Assembly: GCA_003254905.1 (NCBI GenBank) | Contig: QANU01058774.1 | Location: 272,892-336,891 of the forward strand | Reading direction: 5' to 3' | Source of the DNA: Nissolia schottii | Lineage: Eukaryota; Streptophyta; Magnoliopsida; Fabales; Fabaceae | DNA: 64,000 nucleotides | In this document: positions 1-10,249 of the stretch, piece after piece | Layout: every line of letters starts with the position of its first letter | Numbering within the stretch: position 1 is the stretch's first letter | Notes under the pieces: generated by a model | The model's database searches: none | Told to the model about the DNA's origin: nothing | What the model saw: the letters and a program-made list of their open reading frames with translations, nothing else | Translations under genes and position numbers: made by a program

Positions 1-473
1 TGTGTCCTATTAGGCTGCCCTTTTGTTCTATGATTTATCCTTAGGAGTTTATCGTGATTTTTGAACACATTATTTCGATGTCTAGAACTACTTATAAATT
101 TCTACCAGTTTGAAGATGCCAATTATATGCTGTATTAAGAATAGTTGACTGGGGTAACCGTATTCACTATAAAACATTCATTTCTCTTGTTAGCGCTTTA
201 AGGGGCATGGTCCGTGGCGGAGCTTTGTCTGTACCCTGTTTGGAACCTGCTGCCTACCTCATGAGAGGTAGGGGATGAATTGTACGTCATTCGGGAGGGG
301 TCTCTTCTTAGTTGTTAATTATTCCTTGCACTTCTGTTATAACGAAGTTCTTGTATGTATAATGTATTAGGTTTTCAGAAACCGGATGACATCAAAGAAT
401 ATTTTGTCAAGAAGATTCAGAGTTTGAATTCATGTGTTTACAACTGTCTCCTTCTCCCCTTTACCTTTTTCAG
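1..473 (+). other. Intron sequence of the VPS60-like gene
   Basis: No coding exon was recognised. It ends in a pyrimidine-rich tract and CAG immediately before the first visible exon, so it reads as the intron upstream of that exon. Confidence 0.6.
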
Positions 474-1951
474 ATGTCAGCTTTGAAGTCTGCTAACAAG
501 GAATTGAAAGGAATGATGAAAACTGTGAAGATCCAAGACATTGATGTCTGTATTCTCATTCCTTTTCTCTTATGGATTATATCTTGATAAGTTGATAGCA
601 TTGAGAACTTTAGGTCTTGACTGTTGATCTACGCTATTTGTAGAACTTGCAAGATGAGATGATGGATCTGATGGATGTGAGTAATGAAATACAAGAGACT
701 TTGGGTAGAAGCTATAATGTGCCTGATGACATTGACGAGGATGAGCTTATGGGTGGTAAGTTAAGAAATTCTTTAGGTATTTGACATTAATGTTTGATAC
801 TCGTCTTTTGTGCACTCCCATTAAGTGTAAGGGACTGAATTTTCCTTCTTTGTTATGAAGTGTCTTAGATTATCCTTTTTTCTTTTTCTTTTTGGGATTA
901 AAACAGAGCTCGATGCGCTGGAATTAGACATGGGAAATGAAACTGAAGCTGACGGGGTTCCCTCCTATCTCCAACCTGATAAAGAAGAACCTGACTTGGA
1001 TGCAGAACTCAACTTACCTTCTGCTCCAATTGGACAAACAGCAGTGCCACCAGGCAGATCCAATGCCCAAGTATGATTTCCTTCCTTATTTAGCTTTTAA
1101 CAGAGAAAGAAAAGAGAGCTCTTTTGTCTTTTTTGTAGTCTAGTTGTAAGTAGTTCTGTGACTGAAATGGGGTTCTAAAGAGCTAAAAAACTTGGTCAAG
1201 TCTCATTGCAAGAAATATCTGTTGTTAAAACTGCTAAGTCCCCACGCCAAACTATGTGGCAAAATTGCACTTCACCCCGACTTTTCTTTGCGATTGATCA
1301 CTAATGATAAGTTAAGTTTCTGTTTTCATTTCTTTTTTCTGTGTTTATGTTAGATTAGTGAAAATAGCACAAACAATAAAATCTTGTATCTTGTTTTTAT
1401 GTTCTGTGTTCACTAGGTTTCTTCACAAAATCTTGAAACAACAAACAATATTTTATTGTTTTCACTATTTTCCTCTACAAACTTTTGAAAACAGAAAATA
1501 CATGAAATGAAAACAGAAACCTAACAAATCATTAGTGATAAGTCGTAATAAAAAACTGGGTTTAGTGCAATTTTGCGTGTAGTTTCGAGTGAAGTGCAAT
1601 TTTGTCAAACTTAAAGGGTGATTTGTGCAATTTACCCAATAATTTATAAGAAAGTGGAAAGTAGTAGGCTCGATCAACGCTTCATTTACCATATTATTGT
1701 GATCAAGTGTATTGCATGGGAAACCTATGGATGCTTTAAGTTGCATTCCCATGTTTGGAGATATAACTCAGAGGGATGTGCCTTATCTCTGCTTGGTATC
1801 CTGATCAAGGCATATCTTAAATTTTCCTGTTGCAACAGTATGTAATGCCGTGTGGCTTTCATTTCTGATTAATTAATTTCCTTGATACTACTGACAGAGT
1901 GAGGATGAACTGGGTTTGCCTGCTGTACCCCGGGCATCCATACGTGGTTAA
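474..1951 (+). CDS. VPS60: VPS60/CHMP5-like ESCRT-III subunit, 3' part (partial)
   Basis: This is the C-terminal part of a charged multivesicular body protein 5 / Vps60 homologue (SNF7 family), which acts with ESCRT-III and LIP5/Vta1 in multivesicular body sorting on late endosomes. Four exons are visible: 474-545, 644-755, 907-1070 and 1898-1951 (stop TAA 1949-1951). All borders are GT-AG and the phases agree (0, 1, 0). The peptide contains KELKGMMKTVKIQDID, the helix LQDEMMDLMDVSNEIQETLG, the acidic DIDEDELMGELDALELDMG, and ends GLPAVPRASIRG, as in plant VPS60. The N-terminal basic SNF7 helices lie left of the window, so the ATG at 474 is an internal Met at an exon start. A poly(A)-type AATAAA lies at 2102-2107. 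The last intron (1071-1897) holds a foldback element. Family assignment is firm; the number of missing exons is unknown. Confidence 0.92.
1235..1640. mobile_element. MITE-like foldback element in VPS60 intron
   Basis: The two ends are long imperfect inverted repeats. The left arm (about 1260-1335) runs from CAAAATTGCACTTCAC through CTAATGATAAGTTAAG to TTTCTGTTTTCATTTC. The right arm (about 1503-1607) carries the reverse complements in mirrored order, ending GTGAAGTGCAATTTTGTC. No transposase is present. Degraded relatives lie at 2280-2430 and 3480-3900. The exact termini and target duplication could not be fixed by eye. It could also be two oppositely oriented copies of a short repeat. Confidence 0.6.
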
Positions 1952-3224
1952 AGAAAGAATATGCTTCTTATGTCTGGGATAGCTGGTGCAGATACAAACG
2001 AAGACCCTGTAAAGATGTGCAGAACTTGAGAACCTTGATTCAGAGTCATTTATTGGTCTGGTGTTTGGGAATTGTTTGGGCTTTGTACTTTTGTTTCTTG
2101 TAATAAAACCTTGTGGAACCCGTAATTGATATTTTGTACTATACTACAACGAAAAAAATGAAAGAAAAAAAAACTTTTCCTGAGTTTGGCCGAAAGCTTT
2201 GAACTTGCTTGTTTTTAATGTATGCATCCTCATTGCCCGAATTTCTTTGTCCCCATTAAAATAAATTGGATAATTAGCCGAAACTACGGATGAGAGTTGT
2301 TAGTTTCAAGCTATGGGTAAAATTGCACTATCTCAAATTTTCATTGTAACCAATTTTGCATGTAGTTTAGGATGAAGTGTAATCTTAATAAATCTCAAAT
2401 AAATTTCTTAAATTTGTTAGTTTTATTTTGGAATGGAAGGAAAAAAAAAATGAAAGGAGTTGGTAGACTTTTAAATTAAGCTTACAAACTTCTTTCTTTT
2501 CATTTCTTTTTCCTTCAGAATAAAATTTACACCCTCAGGACGAATATCCTTGACTATTAAACTGAAGGCTCCATTTTAAAGAATCTTGTTACATGTACAC
2601 AAAAAAATATACATCGTACATATACTTTATACTTATATACATAAAGTTTGTGTTTTAATATTTGTAATGTTTGTGCATTTAATTAAGTATAATTGGGGAT
2701 ATCATCTATAAGTTTGTAATGTTTGTGCACAATGAATAAAGTTTGTGCATTATTAATGATGTATGTATGAGTGTATAAAATTGGGTGTACATGTAGCATT
2801 TTTGATGTTAAATGAATCAAATTCAAACTTCTCAACAACTATGCCAAAAAAAAATCTTCAATATGAACATGGATACCATCTATACATAGGTTGACCAATT
2901 TGCTTAACCTCAATTTGTCGCCTTTCATTTAATACTGCCAAATTCAAAATTTGCACACACCACTGATGAATGAAGCGTGGAACCGTACGTGAATTCATCA
3001 AATAATGCTACTTCTTGCCTGGGGAAAGAAAGCATGCATATGGCCACTCCTATTAATCAGAGAATCTTAAAAAGCATCTAAAGAACCACAATCAAGCATG
3101 ACTCCAATATCTCGTTGTTGTTGGATGAAGCAACTTTATCATTAGGCCAAAAAGTTATACTGGTAATAGTGAAGTGCAATTTTCTTCTATTATTCCCTAT
3201 CCTTTCTGGCAATTCCTCTCAATA
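1952..3224. other. VPS60 3' region and upstream region of the ATL-like pseudogene
   Basis: 1952-2150 is the probable VPS60 3' UTR. 2280-2430 contains a degraded half of the foldback family (GGTAAAATTGCACTATCTC, then TTTTGCATGTAGTTTAGGATGAAGTG split across the arm). 2820-3224 resembles 3945-4640: both contain GTTGACCAATTT, CTTAA-CTCAATTT-TCGCCTTT and a GCATATGGCCA-TC-TATTAATCA block. It is therefore the duplicated promoter of the ATL-like genes. No other gene was seen. Confidence 0.5.
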
Positions 3225-3464
3225 ATGGACAGCACTTGCTCAAATTCTGATGATGACAATAACAACCCTTGAGAGGATTTAACAGCATATGCATGTGACT
3301 CTGTTGGATTATCAGGATTTCTCCTCCTCATGATGCTCATAGCCCTCACTTCATATTACTGCAGAAAGAGAAGATCATTGCAAAACAGCAACAGTTGTCA
3401 AAGGACAATGATCGTGGATGGAGATTCAGATTCATCTATAACCTTCCAACAACAACAAGAGTAA
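3225..3464 (+). pseudogene. Truncated ATL-like RING-H2 pseudogene (no RING)
   Basis: Read in one frame, this segment parallels the N-terminal half of the intact gene at 4778. It starts MDSTCSNSDDDNNNP, has an in-frame TGA at 3270-3272 (codon 16), then continues with a membrane segment (SVGLSGFLLLMMLIALTSYYC), a basic RKRR stretch, TMIVDGDSDSSITF and a Gln run, and ends at TAA 3462-3464. The intact paralogue has equivalent SNSDDN, SVGLSLGFLLLMMIIAVTVY, RTVIMEGDS and VTIQ segments. The RING-H2 half is absent downstream, where foldback repeat sequence begins instead. The upstream region is also duplicated, so this is a tandem copy that lost its catalytic domain and acquired a stop. Confidence 0.8.
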
Positions 3465-4777
3465 TTAACACATTACTCTTCAGATTTGTTAAAATAGAAC
3501 TACACTTCAAATGATGTACAAAATTGTACTTTACTACCACTCATGATATGATGTTAGGTTTCTGTCTTCAAAAGTTTTTGAAGGAAAAAAATAAAAACAA
3601 CAAAACAATAACTATAACTAACTCTTCTCCCAGAACAATTATTTTATTACAGTGAAAATAATAAAATACTATTATATGTATCAAAATTTTGTGAAAAAAA
3701 TAGACAACATAAGAAGTAAAAGTATGAAGCAAATTTTACTAGTTTTAATGTTTTATTAATAGAAAATGCGAGATTAAAATAAAGGCAGAAACTTAATAGA
3801 TTATTGGTGGTCAGTTACAATAAAGAATTAGAGTGAAGTGAAATTTTATACATAAAGTATAATTTTAACAAATTTCACAATAACTTGTGCTAATTAGTCA
3901 AACACTTAATATGAAAATGGTGTGAAACCTTCATTTTAAAAGAACAAAATTTAAACTTGTCAACAACTTTAATAAAGGCCTGGCCAGTAGCAGCCATTAG
4001 CCATGCCAGAAAAAACAAATCATCAAACTGAACATAGCAGCTTCATCTGGGGGAAACAAGTTGACCAATTTTCTTAATCTCAATTTCTCGCCTTTGATTT
4101 AGTGCTCAAAAGGCTGCAAGCCCGTATCCACAAAAAAATGAAGCATATGGCCAATCATATTAATCATAGAATATCAAAAAGTATTTCACTTTTTAATCTT
4201 TTCAAGGATGACTCAATCTCTTGTTATTGGATGAAGCAACTTATCATTTCCACTACCTAAATACAACATAATCACAAATATAATTGAATCATGAACCCAA
4301 CCCAATTACACCTTGTCCAGATAAGTTGGTGGCACATAACCATAAAAACCTTGGCCTCTTGATGTGACAGATAATGCATTAAGCCGACCCCAGCTAGGAA
4401 CTCAAACATCCCTAGGAACTCAAACATCCCACGCAAAGTACCACCACCACATAGTAACTCCCCACAACTTGACATTTTATTCCTTTGTAGCCGCATTAAC
4501 ACACTATGACTCTTTCTTCCTGCTGATCCAAAACACTAAAAAGCGAAAGAAAAAAAAGAAGAAATTCAGCCATCGTCTTAATTAGTCTTCCCTTATCCTT
4601 TTTGGTAATGCCTCTTCTCAAGATTTAGTTTTCTATTTCTCCCACATGGAAATCGATCTCCTGCAAGCGCTCGAAGAGCCTAGTATGGATGCCCTGATCC
4701 TGGTGGAATGATCGGACTCAAAACTTTTCAACCGCCAAGAAAAAGGGAAGTATATCTCCCCATCAGATAGAAACACC
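3465..4777. other. Foldback repeat copy and promoter/5' UTR of the ATL-like gene
   Basis: 3480-3900 is a degraded copy of the 1235-1640 foldback family. Its left arm reads ACTACACTTCAAATGATG and GTTAGGTTTCTGTCTTC, and its right arm GCAGAAACTTAATAGATTATTGGTGGTCAG then AGTGAAGTGAAATTTTA. 3945-4640 is the second copy of the duplicated promoter block and leads to the ATG at 4778. The short frames in it do not look coding. Confidence 0.5.
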
Positions 4778-5314
4778 ATGAGCAGAACTTCTTCCAATTC
4801 TGATGACAACGCTTCAGAGGAATTCACCGGATATGCATATTATTCTGTTGGGTTATCCCTTGGATTCCTCCTCCTCATGATGATCATAGCCGTCACAGTA
4901 TATTACTGCAGCCAAAGAAGATTGCCAAACATTGAACCAAGAGGCAGTACTGCCAGCGGCAGCAACAGCAACAGGACAGTGATCATGGAGGGAGATTCTG
5001 CTGCTGTCACCATCCAACTTGGTGAGGAACACAAAGAAGACATCATGAACAGTTATCCGGTGCTGTTGTTCTCACAAGCAAAGCTTCATAACAAGCCTGA
5101 GTGCTCAGCAGCAACAGCAACCAGCTGCTGCTCAATATGCTTGGCAGATTACAAGGACTCAGACTGGCTCAGGCTTCTACCTGATTGTGGTCATTTTTTC
5201 CATAGGGACTGCATTGACACGTGGCTGAGGCTGAACCTCTCTTGTCCAATGTGTAGGACCTCACCATTCTCAACCCCTCTTGCTGAAGTTGCTCCCTTGC
5301 CTGCAACAAGATGA
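4778..5314 (+). CDS. ATL-type RING-H2 E3 ubiquitin ligase, membrane anchored
   Basis: An intronless 178-residue protein with the layout of the plant ATL family, in which the RING recruits E2 enzymes to ubiquitinate substrates at endomembranes or the plasma membrane. There is a short Ser/Asn/Asp-rich N-terminus, one transmembrane segment at about residues 22-43, then basic SQRR. A SYPVLLFSQAKLH block precedes the RING, as in the ATL70-72 type. The RING-H2 is C118-x2-C121, C137-x-H139-x2-H142-x2-C145, C156-x2-C159, with the Pro-Met between the last pair and the Trp typical of E2-binding RINGs (TW at 148-149). The ATG at 4778 is the first in frame. The closest relatives in the window are the 3225 pseudogene and the genes at 8358 and 9803. 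The substrate is not deducible. Confidence 0.92.
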   Translation: MSRTSSNSDDNASEEFTGYAYYSVGLSLGFLLLMMIIAVTVYYCSQRRLPNIEPRGSTASGSNSNRTVIMEGDSAAVTIQLGEEHKEDIMNSYPVLLFSQAKLHNKPECSAATATSCCSICLADYKDSDWLRLLPDCGHFFHRDCIDTWLRLNLSCPMCRTSPFSTPLAEVAPLPATR

Positions 5315-5960
5315 GACATTAGATATTTAGACACCCAAACACACGTGGTGTTCGTTGTTGCTCAAAAGTGCAAATTTCTGTTATGTAGGCGTTGAATCAA
5401 CGTTTCCCCTGAACTAAAGGCTTAGATCTCTATGCTTAGTTAACCTCACATTCAACTGTTACATAACTGAGACTCACACTTATTTGAAGTGCGATCGCCA
5501 CATGTCGGTTTTGCTGGGTTAACGTGGTGAAGGTAGCCCAACATTGAAGAGGATTTAGATAAACGAGCTGAGCGAGAAATCCATGTAAGACTTATATACA
5601 GACACCGGAAATCCAACAGATTTGGGTGTCTGTAGTATTGTGTAAAAATAACCTCTTTTTTTTCTTCCCTAAAGTGGAAAGTGAATCTTGTATTCTTAGA
5701 AGGAAGACAGGACGGGGCAAAATATTACCTGAATCTTGTGTGCTTGAAAAAACGTGTGCAGGATACTTTCATTAAGTTAGATATTTGTATGCAATAGTTG
5801 TTACATGATACCCCTAGGATTTAACCGACCACCTAGGCTCAGTTAAAGAGGGAATAGATCTTCTTAAGTGGATTTTGATTCATGTTGAGCTTTATTTTTT
5901 ATTATTAATTTTTTTTATTGTTTATATCATTTATGAAGTTTATCTTATCAATTAATGCTA
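5315..5960. other. 3' region of the 4778 gene; no further gene seen
   Basis: Non-coding. The first few hundred bases are the likely 3' UTR. No RNA gene or clear transposon was recognised. Confidence 0.4.
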
Positions 5961-6760
5961 GATGATGAAACCTAATAACCCATGACACAAAATTCATTTG
6001 AAATGATTCATTCCCAACTAGAGGATTGATGGTTAGTGATTAGTGATTAGTATGGAGAAGTTTAAAACTTCTAATTTTGAATCTTGCTGGTTCTGTCTTA
6101 TCACTCTCCATTTTCTTCAATAATTTACTATTCACAAAAACAATTTAATATATAGTTGTCCTGTCACTTTACATTGAGAACTTATAAGCTTAGTATGAAG
6201 AATTCATTGTCATATATTGTCCCATGCTACATAAAAATTTGTGGCAGCAAGAGAAGCCAACCAACAAAAATAACATTAAACTAAGCTTGATTAGGCCAAA
6301 CAAGGTTAATTATCCTTTGGAATGTGAAAATGGACATAACATTGAAAGAGTTTAAATTACTTAATTGCTATACATTAACAGGGGAAAGTTTTTTTTACAC
6401 TAACATCTAATCAAATCATTTTAAATAATAAGTAATAAAGGCAACTATTTCTACTTATATAACAGTAAAAAAACATGGCACACTAATTGAACTCCTCCGT
6501 GTAAATTAAACTCATAAACGGCATAGCAAAATTGTTAATAACCCCTTGTCACCACGTTCAATTATACTGAGTTAGCTAGCACAAACCTTATTCCGTCCAT
6601 CCTCCAAAATCCCACTTCTAATTTTCATTGAAGATGTCCTGATTCCATGACAAGAACAGTTTTTTCGATTCGAAATGGTTTACCAAATACGGCATCGCAA
6701 TCATTGATGGCCGCAGCCTGTCAATGCGCGCACCGTCGCAGGGCTTGCAGGCTCTATGTT
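5960..6760 (+). pseudogene. Decayed duplicate of promoter plus N-terminus of the 8358 ATL-like gene
   Basis: This stretch aligns by eye with about 7900-8450 in the same order. Shared landmarks are ATTCATTGTCATATATTGTCCCA against GTCATTGTCATATATTATCC, AGAGAAGCCAACCAACAAA in both, CATAGCAA then TTAATA-CCCTTGTCAC, and CATCCTCCAAAATCCCACTTC-AATTTTCAT followed by GAAGATG at the start-codon position (6631-6637 against 8354-8360). Beyond that, fragments such as GGTTTACCAAATACGGCATCGCAATC parallel the start of the intact coding sequence (GGTTTCACATATGGCATAGCATTC), but the frame is broken. The RING part is missing. It is a partial tandem duplicate rather than a gene. Confidence 0.65.
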
Positions 6761-8357
6761 TGTGTGTAAATATTGAAGATTTTATGTTGACAAGTGGAGA
6801 ATCCAAAAACTAGAATTAAAAATTATCACAAGATGAGTTTCCTCGCTAATCAATGTAAGAAGTTTTAATGTGTTGATCACCCAGTTAAATTAGTGACTAC
6901 AAATATCCTTATTTAAAATCGAATGCATGGATGTTACTTTTTGATGTCAAAAATGTCAAAAACTCACTTTGTGCACGCATGTTTTATTGTTAGATATTGA
7001 ATTTTGTTTGTCTTTTAATCTTATAAAAAAGACAAGTTAGGTAATCTTGTCTAGATCAAGGAGACAGTAAGTGTTTGTCCATTGGTTAGATGGAGTAGGT
7101 ACTTTTTTTTTAATCAATAATTAGAAACAAGCTCAAAATCTTTGAACAGAGAAAAGCATTATAAGGTTCAAGAATCCAACAAAGAACTCGATTGTTGAAA
7201 TAGCATTTTGAAGCATAAAATCAATTCTGGCTAAAACTTGTTAATACCGCATTTTCAAACGTCCATCTGGTGGTAGTTGTTCTCTGATCACAAGGTCTTA
7301 TCATAGTTTTATTCTTCTCGTTGATCACCACACAGAGAGTGCTCCTCACAAGTTTAATAAATTTTAGAGAATCATAATATTATCAAATTAAGCCTAACAT
7401 CTTTTTACAAAACTGTGAAGGTTAGCAAATATATAAAGATTGTTATTAGATAGATCTCACACAATGCATTAAAGATCAGCTAAATTGTTGAACTTATATA
7501 TGATAGGCGGTCCTTGCTCTCAACTAGTAATATTGAGTTAGACGAATGAAGCTTCAAATTCTTCTATATAGGACTTAGGTTTCGATATTGAAGGCGTCAA
7601 GAGGATTAATAAGACATTCACACAATCAAATACTCAAATGTATGGCATCAAAAGCTGATCTCAACTTTTAGAAGTAGGTTAGTGATTAACTGATTAATGT
7701 TAGTTTAAATTGTGGGTTACATTAATCTCTCTAAAACTTAGTAATATAACCGACAATATTTCTCAATTTGTTATGATCATACCAACTTTTTTATAAGGGT
7801 ATTTGATGTCCTGTTTACACTAGTGTCTATAATTTATGGGGGGTATTAAGTGTCATATATATTCTATAAATATAAATGTATTGAGTATAGTATAATTTAA
7901 AGCAGATTATTGTTTATTTTTTTTACAAATCATGAAGATAGTTTGTTATGTTGTTTAACCTCAAGAAAAATCAATGTCATTTAAACCTTGCCTGGTTCAA
8001 ATGTATGACTCTTCATTTTCTTTAATAGATTATTCAAAAAAACAATTGAACAATTAGTTGTTAATATACATAGAGAATTTTATCTTTGCATAAAGTCATT
8101 GTCATATATTATCCTACACCACATAGAAACTTCTCGCAGAAGAGAAGCCAACCAACAAATAACAATAAACTAGGCTAATTATATAATAATGTATGGAATA
8201 TGAAAAAGACATAAAACGTTGACCACCAAATTACATATAATGCCATAGCAATTAAAATTCTTAATCCCTTGTCACACATAGTATATCCAAATATTAATCA
8301 CCATAGCACAAAAAACCTTCAATCCTCCAAAATCCCACTTCAAATTTTCATTTGAAG
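6761..8357. other. Intergenic DNA; 3' part is the promoter of the 8358 gene
   Basis: 6761-7900 shows no gene. 7470-7490 has the GATCAGCTAAA block also seen upstream of the 9803 gene and at 12360. About 7900-8357 is the original of the promoter duplicated at 5960-6630 and reaches the ATG at 8358. Confidence 0.4.
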
Positions 8358-8849
8358 ATGAATAATTCCACGAACAACAACAACAACGAATTGGATGCAA
8401 ATGGTTTCACATATGGCATAGCATTCGTGGCTGGCTTGGTGTTCGTGCTTATCACAATAGTCTTTGCATGTTTGCGCCTTCGCATGGCTCAAAGCGGCCA
8501 TGTACTCAACATTTTATCTGCTCTTCCACCAAATCAATTAGAGCAAGTCCATCATCATCATCAACAACATGTTCAAATTGACACAAGTTTTGAAGGCTAC
8601 CCAAAGATGCTATACTCCGAGGTACTAAAGAATTATCACAAAGGTGGCTCTTCATACATTTATAATTCTAGCTGCACCATATGCTTAGGGGATTATAAAG
8701 AGAGTGACACGTTGAGGCTTCTTCCTGGTTGTGGCCATTATTTCCATCAACCATGTGTTGATCCATGGCTCTTGTTGCATTCCACATGCCCGGTATGTCG
8801 AAAATCATCGGTCAAAGCTTCGCAGTCTAGTGCCTCCAATGTTGTGTAG
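8358..8849 (+). CDS. ATL-type RING-H2 E3 ubiquitin ligase (second copy)
   Basis: An intronless 163-residue protein. I start at the ATG at 8358, because the two codons upstream in frame begin with TTG and are not a plausible plant start. It has an Asn-rich N-terminus, a transmembrane segment at about 19-40 and a His-rich stretch (HHHHQQH, 65-71). A GYPKMLYSEVLKNYH block precedes the RING-H2: C106-x2-C109, C125-x-H127-x2-H130-x2-C133, C144-x2-C147, with PW at 136-137. All eight zinc ligands are present. Family role: RING E3 ligase anchored in a membrane. Its promoter and N-terminal region were partly duplicated upstream at about 6.0-6.76 kb. Confidence 0.92.
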   Translation: MNNSTNNNNNELDANGFTYGIAFVAGLVFVLITIVFACLRLRMAQSGHVLNILSALPPNQLEQVHHHHQQHVQIDTSFEGYPKMLYSEVLKNYHKGGSSYIYNSSCTICLGDYKESDTLRLLPGCGHYFHQPCVDPWLLLHSTCPVCRKSSVKASQSSASNVV

Positions 8850-9802
8850 ATGATGATCAAGGTTAAATTGAATCCTTATTTTTTCTCTTTTAAGCCACCA
8901 TTCAATGCATTAATGTTGTTTTGACATCACAAGTTGAGAGACAGGCCAAAACATTTGGTGGTAGTAGGTGTAACTATGACTTTTGATACTCATTTCTAAT
9001 GTCAAAGTAACATTTCTTTGTACAAAATTCATTTTGTATATAACCCCATTTTCTGAACACTTTAAAAATAGTCATATAACAGATAATCAAACATGGTCAA
9101 ACATTACACAACAAAAAAAATAAACATTACATAACAAAAAAACAAATATATTACTAAATAGAAAACAAATAATATTAAACAATGCGTGCATGAGAGCGCA
9201 CATAAATGTTTAGTGACAATATTTATTTTTGGGTCAATGAATGTGGATAAAGTAAAGGTATAGTGTGATCCACGTATGAGGAATGACGTATGGAATTTGA
9301 GCCAAAATCTCACCGTTATTGGGCCTAGAAGACCCCTACATTGCACATAGATCCTCAACCTCATACTAAGAGTAAATAATTAAATATGTTATAATGTGAC
9401 AATGATTCAAATATTGGTTGAGGACGTTGATCACATGTATTTGTCTCACACTGCTGATCAAACAAGATTACCGTGGACATTTATTTGTCTTGCACAATTT
9501 TTACTTCAATGAACATTGCACATTAAAATTTGACCAATAGATTGTTATCATCTGATAGATGATATGCACCGAAGATCAGCTAAACAATTGTTTATGATTC
9601 ATACGTAACGGTACGCAACAGCTGCATAGAATTCTACAACTACAAGAAGCACAAACACAAAAATAATGTTCAACCCTTAACCAAAACAGATTTCCCATTA
9701 CGGAAAACATCAACTAATTAATCATACATAAAATATACTAGTGCACATAACATGTAGACCTATGCACAAATCTGTGGACAAGAGCCAAGGGATCATCAAG
9801 AC
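8850..9802. other. Intergenic DNA and promoter of the 9803 gene
   Basis: No gene was recognised. About 9485-9585 (TTGTCTTGCACAATTTTTAC, ATTAAAATTTGAC, GAAGATCAGCTAAA) is repeated in order at 12285-12380, where no gene follows. Confidence 0.4.
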
Positions 9803-10249
9803 ATGAAGCATGATGAATTGTTAGGAAAAGCAGGGTTTGCCCTTGTATTCTTCCTCTGCCTAATTATGCTAACCGTTCTTGTCACACTTGCCTCTTATGT
9901 GTGCACCCATTTTATGCCCTTCAATTCCACTCAAACATCTGAGCCTAATGGTGACAATGTCTCAAATTCCAACAACATGACAATCACTGTGGACCCCACC
10001 GAGCCACGGTCGGATCAAAGTGCAACATGGTGCAGCTATCCGAGTCTCTTGTACTCCAAAGTAAAATTGGGAGGAAGCTCAAGCTGTTCCTGTTGCTCCA
10101 TATGCTTGATGGATTATAGAGACTCTGACTTGGTTAGGGTGCTGCCTGGATGTGACCATTTCTTCCATGTCAAGTGTGTAGATCCTTGGTTCAGAATTAA
10201 CTTGACATGTCCAATTTGTAGGAAGGTACCCCAAACCTGCCCAAATTGA
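9803..10249 (+). CDS. ATL-type RING-H2 E3 ubiquitin ligase (third copy)
   Basis: An intronless 148-residue protein, the shortest of the array. A hydrophobic anchor at about residues 11-34 follows a short N-terminus. The middle is Asn/Ser/Thr-rich, and a CSYPSLLYSKVKL block precedes the RING-H2: C98-x2-C101, C117-x-H119-x2-H122-x2-C125, C136-x2-C139, with the E2-contact PW at 128-129. All ligands are intact and the protein ends soon after the RING (KVPQTCPN). The start is the first ATG in frame. As a tandem paralogue of the 4778 and 8358 genes it probably has related but unknown substrates. ATL genes are often induced by stress or elicitors, which the sequence here does not show. Confidence 0.92.
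   Translation: MKHDELLGKAGFALVFFLCLIMLTVLVTLASYVCTHFMPFNSTQTSEPNGDNVSNSNNMTITVDPTEPRSDQSATWCSYPSLLYSKVKLGGSSSCSCCSICLMDYRDSDLVRVLPGCDHFFHVKCVDPWFRINLTCPICRKVPQTCPN

Noticed and set aside
6618..6806. Minus-strand 62-codon frame
   Set aside because: Antisense to the decayed ATL-like duplicate; no domain.
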